A DNA stretch of 64,000 nucleotides, from NCBI GenBank assembly GCA_019802505.1, contig JAFMOC010000017.1, forward strand, positions 3,601,501 to 3,665,500, read 5' to 3'. The notes beneath the pieces are model-generated. The model was not told the DNA's origin. It saw nothing but the letters and a program-made list of their open reading frames with translations, and did no database searches. The position numbers and the translations under genes were made by a program. Below are positions 37,269-58,446 of this stretch, in pieces (the stretch's first letter is position 1; every line of letters starts with the position of its first letter). Origin of the DNA: Corydoras sp. C115. Taxonomy: Eukaryota; Chordata; Actinopteri; Siluriformes; Callichthyidae.

Positions 37269-40200
37269 CTATTTCAGACTGTTTAGGAATTTAGGTTGTT
37301 CTTCACCACGGGGCAGAAGTAACTCTCCTCCGATCTTTGGTCCCTTCTTCTCCTAAAGGAAAGCAGGCAATAAAAAAGAAATTCAAACTACTTAACCAGA
37401 CAATTTAAGTGCATTACTGAATATCTTATAATTAAAACTTCACCTTTAACATGCCGTCTCTCTCCCACTTAAACAAACCACAGTTACTGCAATAAAGAAA
37501 ATAAATATTCAAATCCAAAAAGACCTTTATCATAGAGTTAAGGCATCTCTAGTTTACAAAAAATGCTTCCGGATTTGAATTAAAGTTTATAGTTAAGGTA
37601 AGTGTGCATTTAAAATAATTCAAGATTACAATTGAGTTATTAATGCAGCTAAAGCTGCCCCTCATCACTTACCTGCAGGCCGCGGTGGGAAAGCGACTCA
37701 AGCAGATTTTTCTCTGACCACATGGGCATTTGAAGAAACGTTTGACGGCGTCGTGCCATTGATAATCATGTTTCTCCTCCACGCAGCGGTCTGCTGGCTT
37801 GAAGTGAGTGTACTTGCACTGCAAAGTAAAACGATTTGTTAAGACACTTTACAGTTTGCTTTTAACATTAACTGTCAGTATAGATCAGCATGTGTCTGTG
37901 TGAGTGACAGTGTATGGTCAAATATTTTATTTTTTGTGATATATTTGTTGTACATTTTCTAATAAAGAATTAAAATTGTTTACCATTAAAAAAAACTGAG
38001 AATTTGCTTTTGATTCTGTTCAAAGCCAGGTTAAAACACTGAACTAAGAAAACATACTGTTTTACAAGTAACTGCTCTGCATTTCATTTCTCTGATGCTC
38101 TTCATCTTTTCTTCCAACTTTTCTTTCTGCACTAATGGTTCAAAGTAGTCCTGCATGACTTTCTCCTCCATCTGAAGAAGGAATAAAAAGCAATCCAGTG
38201 AATTAAGTATTTCCTAACATTATTTTCTTTCATTATTTTCATGCTAACATAATGCACACACACACACACCTCTCCCATGATCCAGGAGTTTGCAGACTTT
38301 GCATTTAGAATGCGCTGAAATTCTTCAGAGTTTATATAATCCAGCTGTTCTCGTTTCCTCTTCTGAGCTGGTTCCTCCTCCTCAGTACCTGGATTCTCAC
38401 CTGCAATAAGATAAAAACTCAGAATTTTTTTGTAAACCTACAATTGTCAGCAAAATATTATCACACTGCAAACCTTCAGGAGCCGTGAGGTTGTTCTCCA
38501 CCCTGGCTGTGATGTCATTGCTATTGGGACGCTTTCGTTTCACAGAATTGGGGTCATCTTTAATGAGGGCTACTCCTTTAGACTGGAGCTTTCTCAATGC
38601 AGCCAACTGAATAAAACAGAAATAGATATAATGAATTTATACGGCTAATGCTGAGATAATCTTTAATAACCTATTAAATTAAAACACAGATGTAATAATC
38701 GTGTCGGTTGTAACTAGCTGTGCAACTTCAATGTTACGTTTGACGATGCAAACCTTTGTTGCTGAAAGACTTTTTGAGGGAGGAGGTATAGACATGTCTA
38801 GCAATATATCTTCATCCGCCGCAAAGCCTCGGCCCAAAGTGGGTGCTTGGGCTTTGGAGAGATGCGATGGAGGTGAAGAGGAGTTCGGAACCCCTGAAGC
38901 ACCTTTTGATGAGAGCAGAGGAGTCCTGTTTGTAAAAGGTTTAGCCGGAACAGTAGAGCTCGTTTTGTTTTGTAGCATCCTGAGAAGCAACATACAAATA
39001 AGCCACATTAAAAAAAAAACTAAACAAAAAAAAAATTATTAGGGTCGCGGTGGGGTTCCCCATGACCATCCAGGGGGAGAAGTCTCGGGCGCTGGGCAGA
39101 TAACAGAACATATTAAGCCAATAAATAAGAAAGTACATGACTAAACCATTTACATACAACATGACATCATGCAAAGACAATTGAATCATGCCTTGCAAAA
39201 GGACAATGATTTGATAGCTTACAAATGGACAAAAAAAAATGACACCTAAATAAATATGATATTTAAGACTAAATGTATGATTATTAACCTCATTTTGATC
39301 TCTTCTGCCTTCTTATTTCTGGCCTGAAGACGCTGTTGGTGAAGCGCTTTCTGTTGTTTGAGGAGTTCTGTGGCAGTGATGGACTGAATCGGCGATCCAG
39401 AATATACTGCAATAAAACAGTCAGATTCAGGGTCAGAGAAACACGTTAGAGAAAACTTAAAAGGGAATTTAATTAAAGGCAATGTTTTTAATTAGCACAT
39501 TACTTTTGTAGCAAGGTGGGACAAAAATAGTGTCGCAACAAAAATCTGGAAAATTCTGCTGCAGTGTTAATGAATTTAACTTGAGGACTCTGTACCTGTT
39601 GATTTAGACGTTCCTAAATGTTTCTTAATATTCAGAGCTCCAGGTGTCGGCATAGACATCAGGCTTTTGAAGTCATCAGAACATCCACTCACCTGCCCCG
39701 AACTTATGTCTACGAAAAGGAAAAAAAATGCTGTTATGTTTTTAAAAAGTGCAGTGCATCAACTGAGATACAAGACAAAGCTTAAAGTCTTGACACAGAA
39801 TAAGGAAAGCAACTTAATAACAACTAAATGACAAATGTATAGTCATCAAAGTCGTACCAAGTCGTTTGGAAGGAATGGAAGCTAAAACCGCCTGAATTGA
39901 GGGCTGTTTTTTTGGCTGAGGGGACGTCCTACAGACGAAAGACAAAACAGTGATTTAAGAAATGTGATACAAAAGCACATGTCAGAATTCACTTAAAAAT
40001 ACAGACAAAAATCACTTACAGCGATGGTGCACATGCAAGAGATGACAGACCACCATAGTGAAAGTCGCCTTGACACAGACGCTCCCTTAAACTTCCTTGT
40101 TTTTTTCTTTTACCGGGGGCCGTGCCTGTATAACTAGACTGAAGCTCTGCCCTCTTCGAGCTCATCTTTTTGTACTGAGCTTTAACATGATACTGACAAT

Positions 40201-43200
40201 ACTGGCATTCATACTAAAGAAAAAGATCAATAAAAAAGATATTATTAAATATAGAATGGAAAATACAAGGTTAATACTATACAATAAAAAAAATGTGATA
40301 TGATATACAGAAGGCTGTACCAAATTGACTAGCTGAGTACACGAGTCGCCGTTCTTCTTTTTGGCTTTGCACGTACCAAAGTCCATGGCCTCTCCCAGGT
40401 TAAGAACCTTTTGTGGATGATCCACTGTGAGGCAAAGCTGGAAAAAGAATATACATTCTGACTTCAATGAGTCGCTTTTAAATGATAAAGTAATGTGTTA
40501 CCATTCATCACATTGGCCTCATGAGGTATTTCTCTCACTTTTGAGTGAGAACCTTCATCTCACGCTGCAGAACTCAAACACACAAGTTATGAGGATCCTC
40601 TCACCTCAGTGGAGCCATCATTATTCTTCATTTGATTTGGGTTGAGGATCCCAATCACAGTCCCAGTGTCTGTCTTCCACAGATCTGTGTGAACGGTCCC
40701 AAACAGAAAAAGTGACACATTCACCTCCAGGTTATGAAGGTCATTTAACTTCCAGATGCTGAATGTTTTCCCCTGTGAAGGACATTAGACACAAGCTTAG
40801 AAAAAAGAGAGTGAACAGATTTAAACATCACAGTTACTTTAACTGTTTGTATTCTGCACTGCATTTGCAGCGACTTCGACAGCGTCTTACATTTTTCTTG
40901 CTTTGTGGGGTAATTTTATTTATAAGCACAGCAAAAGTGACCCAGTCATTGTCTTCCAGATTTTCTCTGGCAAGTCGATCAGGTAGCTGGGAAAGCCGGA
41001 TCATCCGGCGGTTGGACATTTTGTGTTCAATTTCGACCGAGGAGAGGCGAGGTCTCCTAAAAGACAAGAGGAAAGCATAGAGTATAGAAGCACAGCTTTA
41101 TTTACTGACAACCCCATGACTTTAGATAAGTTATACAAGACTATATAGTGACAGAGGTCCAATTAAAGAACTGACTCACCTAAGTCGGAGTCCAGAGAAC
41201 TTTTCCACGGTAACATCCTGAACCACGGATGGAGGAGATGTTAGTTTTGCAACAGAAGGAGCTCCACCAGGATTTTTGATTGATGATGGTGACTTTATGA
41301 AGTCTAGTTTAGTATTTTTCATAGATTGGGACAATTTTCCACTCGACCCCAGACCCAGTGGATTCTGATTTTCTGAGGAGGCTGGTAAACAAATTGTTTA
41401 AGTATCAATTATGTGCAACATATTATCTTGTTTATATTTAAGTAAACCCTCACAGCAAGTATTTTAATAACACATTTTATAAACATGTGTAATGAACTTA
41501 ACATATGAGTCTAATGTATGAAGATCAGCTTCGACCCTGTACTCTATTTCCCTTAACAACTGTGCCCACATACAGGCAGCCTACCTGCTTTCGGTTGATG
41601 AGCTGTCCTCTGCTTGTTCTGGACCTTCGCTGTGGATGCAGCTGCTGGAGGGGAGGAAACTGGGGTCTTTCTGAGTGGTGTTTTGTTGTTTTGATTGATA
41701 GTTGGTGGTTCGCTGCTCTGCTGGGGGGACGCCCGCTTTAAGCTATTAGTTGAAATTTTACTGTTTGATTTTTGGAGTGAGGAAGGCTTCTCAGATATTG
41801 GTTTGGACTGGGAAGTTTTCTGAGAGGCCTCTAGCTGCTGTTGCAACTTTTGCATCTTCTCCCGCATGTTCTTCAGCTCCACTAAATACAGAGAAACCAT
41901 ACATTTATACACAACACACAGTGCAAGTAACACACCTGCATTTATATTTATAAACCACAGAGCCATCAGTAACAAGAATTAATAAGATTTTGTTTGTTTA
42001 GAATTATATGCTATTCCTAGTGTGGCCTTGAGGCTCAAAACACACAATGCTGTATTTTAAGATTATATTTCACGAGGGACCAGCTTCCTGAATATCATTT
42101 TTGTATCATACTCATTTCCTAATAGTTTTTCTCACACATTTTTGAAGCCTTGTGGCCACTGGGTCATTTACACTGAGAATGGTGATAGTCATGAGATGCT
42201 AAAATAGAGTTGTCTTACCCTCCAAGTCCTCTTTGGACTTGTCAAGTTCATTTTTGTTGCCTTCGTTTGAATTCATTAAAGACACTTCTTCATGATCATC
42301 CTCTGGCTCAGCATAAACATCATCAGCTTCATCATCATCATCAAACAGGCCATCCAAATCATCAGCCCCATCTTGGGATGTTCCAGAGTTCTCTTGATCC
42401 TTTTCCTGACTCTCTTCAAACAGAGAGAGCAGCATGTCCAGGTTTTCCTCTTCAGCTAGTGTAAGTCGAAAATAATTATTATGCAACAGTTTTAAAAAAC
42501 CTGAAGCAGATATATAAAGAACACAGTGGATCACATGACACATGTACTTTAAAGATGATCACAGATTAGAAATTAATGTCATCACAAAAAAGCATTATAG
42601 CAAAGGCCAGCATGATGGTGTAGTGGTCAGCATGTCCCCCTGTCAGCGCTGGGGATGCAGGTTCAAATCCCGATCTGAGTGGAGTTCCCATGTTCTTCCC
42701 CTGTCCACATGGGCTTTCTCTAATTCTATGGTTTATTCTTTTTGCATATAATTGTAACTGGAGCGGCGGCACGGTGGCTTAGTGGTTAGCACGTTCGCCT
42801 CTCAGCGCTAGGGATTCCCGGTTCGAATCCCCATCTGGGTGGAGTTTCCATGTTCTCCCCGTGTCTGCGTGGGTTTCCTCCGGGTTCTCCTGTTTCCTCC
42901 CACAGTCCAAAAACATGGATTAAGTCAATTGAATTCTCAAAATTGCCCCATATAGAGTGTGTCTGTGTGAGTGCGTGTGTGCCCAGCGATGGATTGGCGC
43001 CCTGTCCTGGGTGTATCTGCCCAGCGCCTGAAACTTTCTCCCCTGGATGGGCATGGGGAACCCCACCGCGACCCTAATAGAGGATAAAGCGGGAGACAAT
43101 GAATGAATGAATGAATGTAACTGGGGCATCTGTGACTACTGCAATACCCCAGGATCAATAAAGTGTTCTGATACATTATACATATATATTACACATATAC

Positions 43201-43469
43201 ATACATATAAAGTTGACTTAAACCACTTTAGGTTTTAGATAAGCACTCATCCCTGTGGTTCAACATAGCTCAAGATACATTTTTACATATTTATTTCCTG
43301 CACACACATCTAACATATTCCTCTGCTGCTTTTTCTCTCTGCATTAATTACAAAAGTGAATTAATGAATATATTTTAGGCTGATCATTTTACATACAGAA
43401 AAAAAAAACATTGACCATTAATTATATAATCCCGTAGAGATAGTTAGATTAAATAAACTTACCCGTCAT
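37269..43469 (-). CDS. mcm10: Minichromosome maintenance protein 10 (18 coding exons, 855 aa)
   Basis: Nuclear replication initiation factor that activates the CMG helicase and binds DNA, Pol alpha and PCNA. Exons in transcript order: 43469-43463, 42455-42219, 41881-41585, 41381-41180, 41056-40891, 40772-40605, 40437-40321, 40213-40020, 39928-39858, 39709-39596, 39406-39289, 38979-38754, 38606-38474, 38400-38270, 38171-38058, 37818-37673, 37486-37444, 37352-37269 (2568 nt; human 875 aa). An acidic N-terminus is followed by a coiled coil at about 82-101 (VELKNMREKMQKLQQQLEAS). The OB-fold is at about 250-375. The CCCH zinc finger is C382-x9-C392-x11-C404-x2-H407. The C-terminal Cys-rich zinc domain includes CPCGQRKIC and SNCGLFKWERDG. 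The protein ends KFLNSLK as in human. All junctions are in phase with GT-AG borders. The first coding exon is only 7 nt (ATGACGG). Confidence 0.96.
39038..39104 (-). mobile_element. SINE fragment in mcm10 intron
   Basis: A 67-bp piece (attagggtcgcggtggggtt, then gtctcgggcgctgggcagat) of the 3' part of the DANA/Mermaid-like SINE, minus orientation. Confidence 0.8.
42603..42730 (+). mobile_element. Diverged SINE head, truncated
   Basis: Reads gccagcatgatggtgtagtg, gttcaaatcccgatctgag, then cccatgttcttcccctgtcc. This is the tRNA-like head and part of the core of an older V-SINE, cut off 32 bp before copy 11. Confidence 0.65.
42762..43115 (+). mobile_element. DANA/Mermaid-like SINE (copy 11), full length, mcm10 intron 1
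   Basis: Plus orientation (antisense to mcm10) from gcggcggcacggtggcttag to (GAAT)n. A 9-bp target duplication, TGTAACTGG, lies at 42,753-42,761 and 43,116-43,124. Confidence 0.9.
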
Positions 43470-43914
43470 TGTGTATTGACGACGTTATTGATGTTTCCTG
43501 ACGTAAGCAATATTATTTTTATAACTATCAGTGTTCAGAAATTTAAAAACAAAGGAAACGTCCGCGAACAACGATTATACACTGACAATACAACAACGTA
43601 CGAAGCGGTTAAAATATCTAATGAGTGGAAATAAAAAATAAAAGCAAACAATTTAATAAACGAATACTTTCTTCTTGCTGAAGCAGAACCGCGATGCCGC
43701 CAAATATGTTAAAAGAAATACACGTCACGACGTGAGCTGCTGCTATGGCGCCTGATCAGAAATAACTTTATCTGAATCCACACACCCTTCACTGTCCGGG
43801 ATCACAACACTATAAATAATTAAATATTCATTTTCTGTCTCTTTATGAAGACTGTAGTTTTTTTTAAAGACGTTTTAGTAGTATTGAACTAAAAGGTAGT
43901 TGTGCGCATGCGCA
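43470..43914 (-). promoter_or_regulatory. mcm10: mcm10 5' UTR and promoter with NRF1- and E2F-like sites
   Basis: The sequence upstream of the 7-nt first coding exon. It has a perfect palindromic NRF1 motif, TGCGCATGCGCA, at 43,903-43,914. An E2F-like site, ATTTGGCGGC on the minus strand, lies at 43,696-43,705 in a locally CpG-rich patch. Replication genes of the MCM group are established E2F targets. The start site is not defined by sequence alone. Confidence 0.5.
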
Positions 43915-43922
43915 AATATATA

Positions 43923-43991
<69 letters not shown>
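43915..43991. repeat. (TA)n microsatellite
   Basis: About 75 bp of TA with one phase break, directly abutting the NRF1-like site upstream of mcm10. Confidence 0.95.
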
Positions 43992-43992
<1 letters not shown>

Positions 43993-44097
43993 CCTCGTAA
44001 TCGTAAACTGTAAAAAATGGTCACAAATACCGTCAATTTTTTACATTAAAACACAATCCAGTTGTTAAATAGTACATATCTTAAGTGTACCATGTCA

Positions 44098-44160
44098 ATA
44101 ACACTATAGACAAAAGTGTTAGGACACAACCCTTAATCAGTGTGTTTCATTCAGTCACAC
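44098..44160 (+). mobile_element. Tc1-like terminal inverted repeat fragment
   Basis: Reads acactatagacaaaagtgtt then aggacacaacc. This resembles the 'cactatatggacaaaagtattgg' terminus of fish Tc1-like elements. The rest of the element is gone. Confidence 0.5.
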
Positions 44161-44204
44161 TACTTCATGTCATTAAGGTTAAAGGATCATGGATTTTAGA
44201 TAAA

Positions 44205-44264
44205 AGTGATCTATTTCACTCACACAGAGGAATTTGTCCTCCACATTTAACCCATCCATGCAGT

Positions 44265-44331
<67 letters not shown>

Positions 44332-44365
44332 TGTGAAGTGAGCATTGCCAGCAGTGGTGGGCAGC
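44205..44365 (+). repeat. Dispersed repeat with internal (CA)n
   Basis: Flanking words cacagaggaatttgtcctcc and gaagtgagcattgccagc surround a pure CA run of about 32 units (44,266-44,329). The flanks are those of a common fish interspersed repeat in which the CA tract is part of the element. Confidence 0.65.
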
Positions 44366-44449
44366 CTTGGAAACAAAGCGTAGTACTTGGTGGAATCAAA
44401 CCATGGAGATTTAGGTTGAAATGCTCGTAACTTAACGGCAAACCCTACT

Positions 44450-44615
44450 AGGGGCAATTCAGAGCATTCAATTCACCTTCAATCCATGTATTTAGACTGT
44501 GGAGGGTGGAACCCAGAGGAAACCCACACAGACACGAGGAGTACATGGAAACACAGATCGGGATTCGAACCTTGATCCCCAGCGCTGAGAGGCGGACGTG
44601 CTAACCAATACACAT
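44450..44615 (-). mobile_element. SINE fragment (head half)
   Basis: Minus-orientation head and core (ggggcaattcagagcattc, then gatcgggattcgaacc and gagaggcggacgtgctaac). It lacks the 3' half. Confidence 0.75.
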
Positions 44616-44771
44616 CTGTTTTGAGAATACATCTTTATTTACAGTTCTCATATTCCAAATCCATAACTAATCTTATTCATACAGCGGATAGTTACATGTA
44701 CAATCATTCATTTATTCAAGGTCCCTTACGTAAAATAAAACAATTTTAAAAACCATATACGTTATAGCAGT

Positions 44772-44922
44772 GTTTTTCAGTCTCTGTCCCAACGGTCCAC
44801 TGTCCTGCACATTATAATAATGGGCTGTTAAGAAGATGATTATTTGGATCAAGTTTATAAGCAGCAGATAAAACATTATACTTTGCAGAGCAGTGGATCT
44901 CCAGGACAGGACTGAGAAACGG
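44772..44922 (+). repeat. Dispersed teleost repeat (third family, second copy)
   Basis: Contains cagtggatctccaggacagg and the same central 'gggctgttaa...ggatcaagt' arrangement as 20,105-20,275. Confidence 0.45.
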
Positions 44923-45916
44923 TATAAAAAATATCATAACAGCATTCATCAAAGTAAGTGCCAAAAGTGTAGTGCACTAATTCTTAGTTGAACTTCCCTG
45001 AGTATCTATTTAATACAATAATCCATGAAAAACATAACAACTAAAGTACTTTCTGCAAAAGATAATCTCTATGTCTGAACAGAATTAACTGTAATCTCAT
45101 ATTTAGAGCAAATATCATCCATAATCACAGTACAGATCATGAGAAAAGACTCCCTCAATAAAACACAACCATCCACTTAGGCATGAAATTATATCACAAA
45201 CAGACATTTTACAATATTTATACATAATAAAACACTTTAATGTACTGTACGTATCATTAGGTGTCAGTGCTTTCATAACCTTTTTTTTTTCTTATTGTAG
45301 CAAATGCTAAATACTATACATTCATTTTGTACCAGATGTTATCTTTTTTTTCTGTAAAAAAATATTTTTTTAATTGTAAAATACATTTATGAAAATCTCA
45401 TCTCATTATCTTCCACTTCAATCTATACTAGGAACTAAGGTCACGAAGGGATTTCCTCAGTACTTAGGGTGTTGAATCTGAAGGTTGAGGGTCCAAATCC
45501 CAGGTTCACTGACATTAGCAATGTGGGACTCGTAATAAATCAGTTTTTTTCCTAAAAGCATTTAAAAATCATTAAAAAAAAATAAATATTATTATTTAAT
45601 AATAACAGATGGAGTGTAATACAATTTTTGCATTTTATGCAAAACATCATTTGGCTGAGGTAATAATCACACAACTCCTTTGATTAAGTGCTGATTGATG
45701 AACCACATTCAATAATTAATTTCACAGTGTGAGATATATTCTGTATTGTGGTTTGGTTCTCAAATTTACAAAATGTACAGTTTTAGTTGCACATAGCTCA
45801 GCAGAAGCCTAAAGACTTTATTATAGAATTATTATAGGTATAATGCATTTATCCATTTATTTGTGAATAGTGAATAGGGCTACATATTATTCTGCCACAT
45901 TATTCTGATACGTTTT

Positions 45917-54879
<8,963 letters not shown>

Positions 54880-56430
54880 GGTACTGTACCACGGCACGGT
54901 AAGCACGAGATCACTCATCAGACTGCAGAGCAAAGAAAAAAACGACATAACCAATGACTATATTTTCATAAATCATAGCATTTCATATTATTTGTACACT
55001 GAAAATGAAATTTAAAAAGTCATTTTTTGCATTTTGTTGCAGCTTTTCGCACCCACTGATCAAAGACCCTCACTATACTCAATCTATGAGTCAAGCATTA
55101 ATAAAGCTATGAAATTATCTTAATATTGTTTTCAATATTTGTTCACACTTAACTGGGTGTTATTAGATTCCTATCATCATGGCAACACTTCATACCTTTA
55201 AAATTTTGAATTTCTCTGTCTATAAAGCCACCAGTTCTGCACTAAATAGAATAGTCTAAATAGTTAATAAAGTTTTGATAAAAGATTCAAATAAATCTTA
55301 AACAAAATAACATTAATGAACAAAAAATGAGAAAAAAAATGAGTTATATAAGTGTTATATAGTTGCTGTCTCACCAGTGGAGAGACAGAAATAGCTCGTG
55401 TGTAACATGCCAATCATACCGCTGTACAAAGCAGCACGCAGACACCCCCCTCCCAAGACGCAGCAACATGTGATTCCAGTCTCATGACATAGCACCGTGG
55501 CCAAGTACAGAGAGGCCATCACCTCAAGCCACATGCAGTTATGACAACATTACTCAACTCCATACCACCTAACACATGCACATCACAGTTACAGCACAGG
55601 CACCTTCGGACACCCTTTCACCTATTATTTGCCCTGCTATCCACTTTCCAGTTAGCTACAACCACCACACTGTAACCACACGCAGTGCACCAGACAGCTG
55701 CGTAGCTTAGGGCTCTTGTTACATGCTTAAGCAATAGGAAAGCGAACTGACTGATTAAACAGAGACCCACACCGTCTCATATACACAGGCAGCCCTAAGC
55801 GACGTGCCGAGGGGGATGTAGGCTGTGGAGAGCCTTTGCTAAGCAGACTGCGAAAGTAATAAAGCATCAGTTTAGACCTTCTCCTCTCATTGTGCTCCCA
55901 CATCCTTGTGCCTTATTCTGCCATAACAATAGCCGACATCTGTATTTTGGAAACAAGTGGAACAGGAAGAAAGCTGAACAACAAAAACAACATGCACCAG
56001 CTGACACACTACTTCTCACTTGAGCTAGGTTACACCTTTGATACTGGCTTCACAGCTGCTTAGGATCTCAACAGCTTAAGAAACATGTTCACAATTCAGA
56101 TCATAGATATTGATCTGATGCTCAACTGAAAATGCATGCATCAAAGTCAACGAGGACATCACTGGATTAAAAAGCATCTGATTTAGTGTAGCAGGCTATT
56201 ATTAATATCTCTGGCCTGTCTCAGCTCAAGACAGAGGACAAATCCTCCTCAGAACACACCAAAGGTCAAAAGATCAAGTATGAATCAGTGGCATCACTTT
56301 TATTGAATGACTTTTTACTTTTCTTTCTTTTTTTTTAACTCAAAATATGGTCTGTATTCTACACAACAATTATTCTGACAAAAGGTTGTATTTACAAAAC
56401 AGAACAGGGCAGAATAAAATCAATGCTTAC

Positions 56431-56590
56431 CAGATCACTCCACACGACTTTGTTCCAGCAGCAGCAGCCAATAAATATGCTCTGGCCCTGGCGGGGGCCA
56501 AAGTCCAAACCCCACATGCTACTCTCCTGCCTCTCACCGTGGAGCAGATTTCCTGGCACCTCACCAACAGCAGAGCGCAAGTGAGAGGCA
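56431..56590 (-). promoter_or_regulatory. ppara: Candidate ppara untranslated exon / promoter with DR1 (HNF4/PPAR-type) site
   Basis: On the minus strand a good donor, GATCTG|GTAAGCATT, ends a candidate exon at 56,431. Inside, at 56,495-56,507 (plus strand), GGGCCA-A-AGTCCA is a direct repeat spaced by one base. It includes CAAAGTCCA, the signature HNF4-alpha motif. An inverted CCAAT box (attgg on the minus strand) is nearby at about 56,468. Human PPARA is known to carry an HNF4-responsive DR1 in its promoter. No transcript evidence is available here. Confidence 0.35.
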
Positions 56591-57003
56591 CTCGCATTTG
56601 ATAAGATTACACCTAATCACCAACGTGTATGGAGGCAATGAACGTCTTGGTATATTCAGATAAACACTATGATGACAATAAAAGATGGGATATTATTAAA
56701 TGACTACTAGAGACACACGCTCATTTACTGGGTTTGATACCTGTCCAAAGAGGGAAAAAAAGCATAAACAACTCTGTCAGCTCAATGTCTGTAAAATGTT
56801 GATCGCTCTTTAGGGATTGAGCCGTTCTTGAGCCAGCTTCAGTCTGCAGAACATGTAACATGTGTAAGCACAGAAATGTGTGGGATGGATTTTACGCTTC
56901 TGTCTTTCTTTAACCTGAATACATTTAGGGTCACGGGATCATCCCCTGGGCAAAAGAAATCACACAAGCTGATTAAACCAACATGAAAGAAAAAGTTCAG
57001 TGT

Positions 57004-57008
<5 letters not shown>

Positions 57009-57084
<76 letters not shown>
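57009..57084. repeat. (TA)n microsatellite
   Basis: About 38 uninterrupted TA units. Confidence 0.95.
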
Positions 57085-57086
<2 letters not shown>

Positions 57087-57187
57087 CACCATCTGCTGAT
57101 ATCCTTTAGCTAAAGATGATAAAGAACAAAACAGAGTAAAACATTTTACCTTACATGACCATGTTTATCCAGAACACACCCAGTTAT

Positions 57188-57475
57188 TGGGTCGGCACAG
57201 TGCGTAGTGGTTCGTACGTATGTTTGGAGTTTCCATGTTCCCACCTGTGTCGACATGGGATCCCTCGGGCTTCTTCTCGCACATTCCAAAAACATGGATT
57301 CAAGGTGAATTGGCACCTCTAAATTGCCCCTATATAGTGCGTCTGTGTGAGTGAGTGAGTGTGTGCCCACAGATGGATTGGCGCACAGTCCTGGGTGTGT
57401 CTGCCCAGCCCCCAAAACGTTCTCCCCTGAATGGGCATGGGACCCTAGTAAAGGATTAAGCGGTCAACACGATGA
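57188..57475 (+). mobile_element. DANA/Mermaid-like SINE, diverged copy
   Basis: Plus orientation (gtcggcacagtgcgtagtgg, with the B-box region missing, then gtttccatgttcccacctgt and agatggattggcgcacagtc). The head is rearranged. Confidence 0.75.
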
Positions 57476-58446
57476 GACAATAATGTACTACACATAATTT
57501 ATTTATATCACTGAAGCTTTTCAAGCTGGAGAGTACAAGAAGTATACAGAATAACTGAATAAATAAATAGAATTTAATACTACTAATAATTTGTTATAAT
57601 AAAGTATTTTTAATAAATCAAATCTTGTGTTGTCAGGTGTAACATCAGTGTATCAAAATGACACCCTTTGTTCTTATAGAACATTTTCATCAGAGCCATC
57701 AAACAGTTTTACGAACGTTACCTTCACCTTTTCATTGCATTGTTATCAGTTATCAGTTATGATGGCACTAATGTGCTCGTGAGATCTTAATATCAAACAG
57801 ATTTTCTTACAATATTAGAATTTAAGAAGCAGGCTATACATCAACAGATCACACACTGGCCAAATAATAGCAGCTCTAACTGATGAAGAAAGATTTATAA
57901 TCTGTAACTCCAGCTGGCGAGCCTCTCGACTGCCATTATACAGCCAACAGACATTAAATATCGATCACTGCTGCCACCTGCTGCCAAACTAGCTTTAATA
58001 GCATACAAATAAAAAGGTAATATAGATTTTAAACAACATTAAAACAAATATACATACACATTGTATATATATATATCTTGACCTCAGGTTCCTACATGTG
58101 AAACCATTTACAATAATGTCACTTTATAAATATATAACAAGCATTAGTTCCTGAATCAGTTAAAAAGTTAAAAGTTTTTTATTGTTAATTTTTCATTTAG
58201 TTCCCCTTTTAAAATTTTTTAGTATTTATTTTTTTAATTATTTTTATTGTTAATTTTTCATAATTTTTTTTTTCTGAAAATAAATGTCATAATGCAAATG
58301 TAGCAAGTAATAAAGTTAAAAATTAAATTAAATTGATTTCAAAAAACTTTTTTTTGAGTAATTAGTATTCATTGTATACAATAAAGTAACAAAGAGTATT
58401 AATGATCTTCCCCTTAATCATATACTACTATATACTATTATACAGT

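Larger units (their letters stand above)
43992..45916. other. Intergenic region mcm10 5' end to ppara 3' end
   Basis: Contains the ppara 3' UTR at the right, whose end is not determined because several TTTATT (minus-strand AATAAA) hexamers are available. It also contains a series of repeat fragments listed separately. No coding exon was recognised. Confidence 0.6.

Noticed and set aside
38701..39042. 113-codon plus-strand ORF
   Set aside because: Antisense shadow of mcm10 exon 12 and its intron; its frame has no independent support.
42780..42835. tRNA gene
   Set aside because: A and B boxes are clear, but the sequence continues into the V-SINE core and GAAT tail, has target-site duplications and cannot form a normal cloverleaf. 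It is a SINE head; the same applies to the other copies.
44179..44457. ORFs made of HTHTHT or VCVCVC repeats
   Set aside because: They are translations of (CA)n microsatellites; the same holds at 13,564-13,845, 8,947-9,441 and 35,323-35,526.
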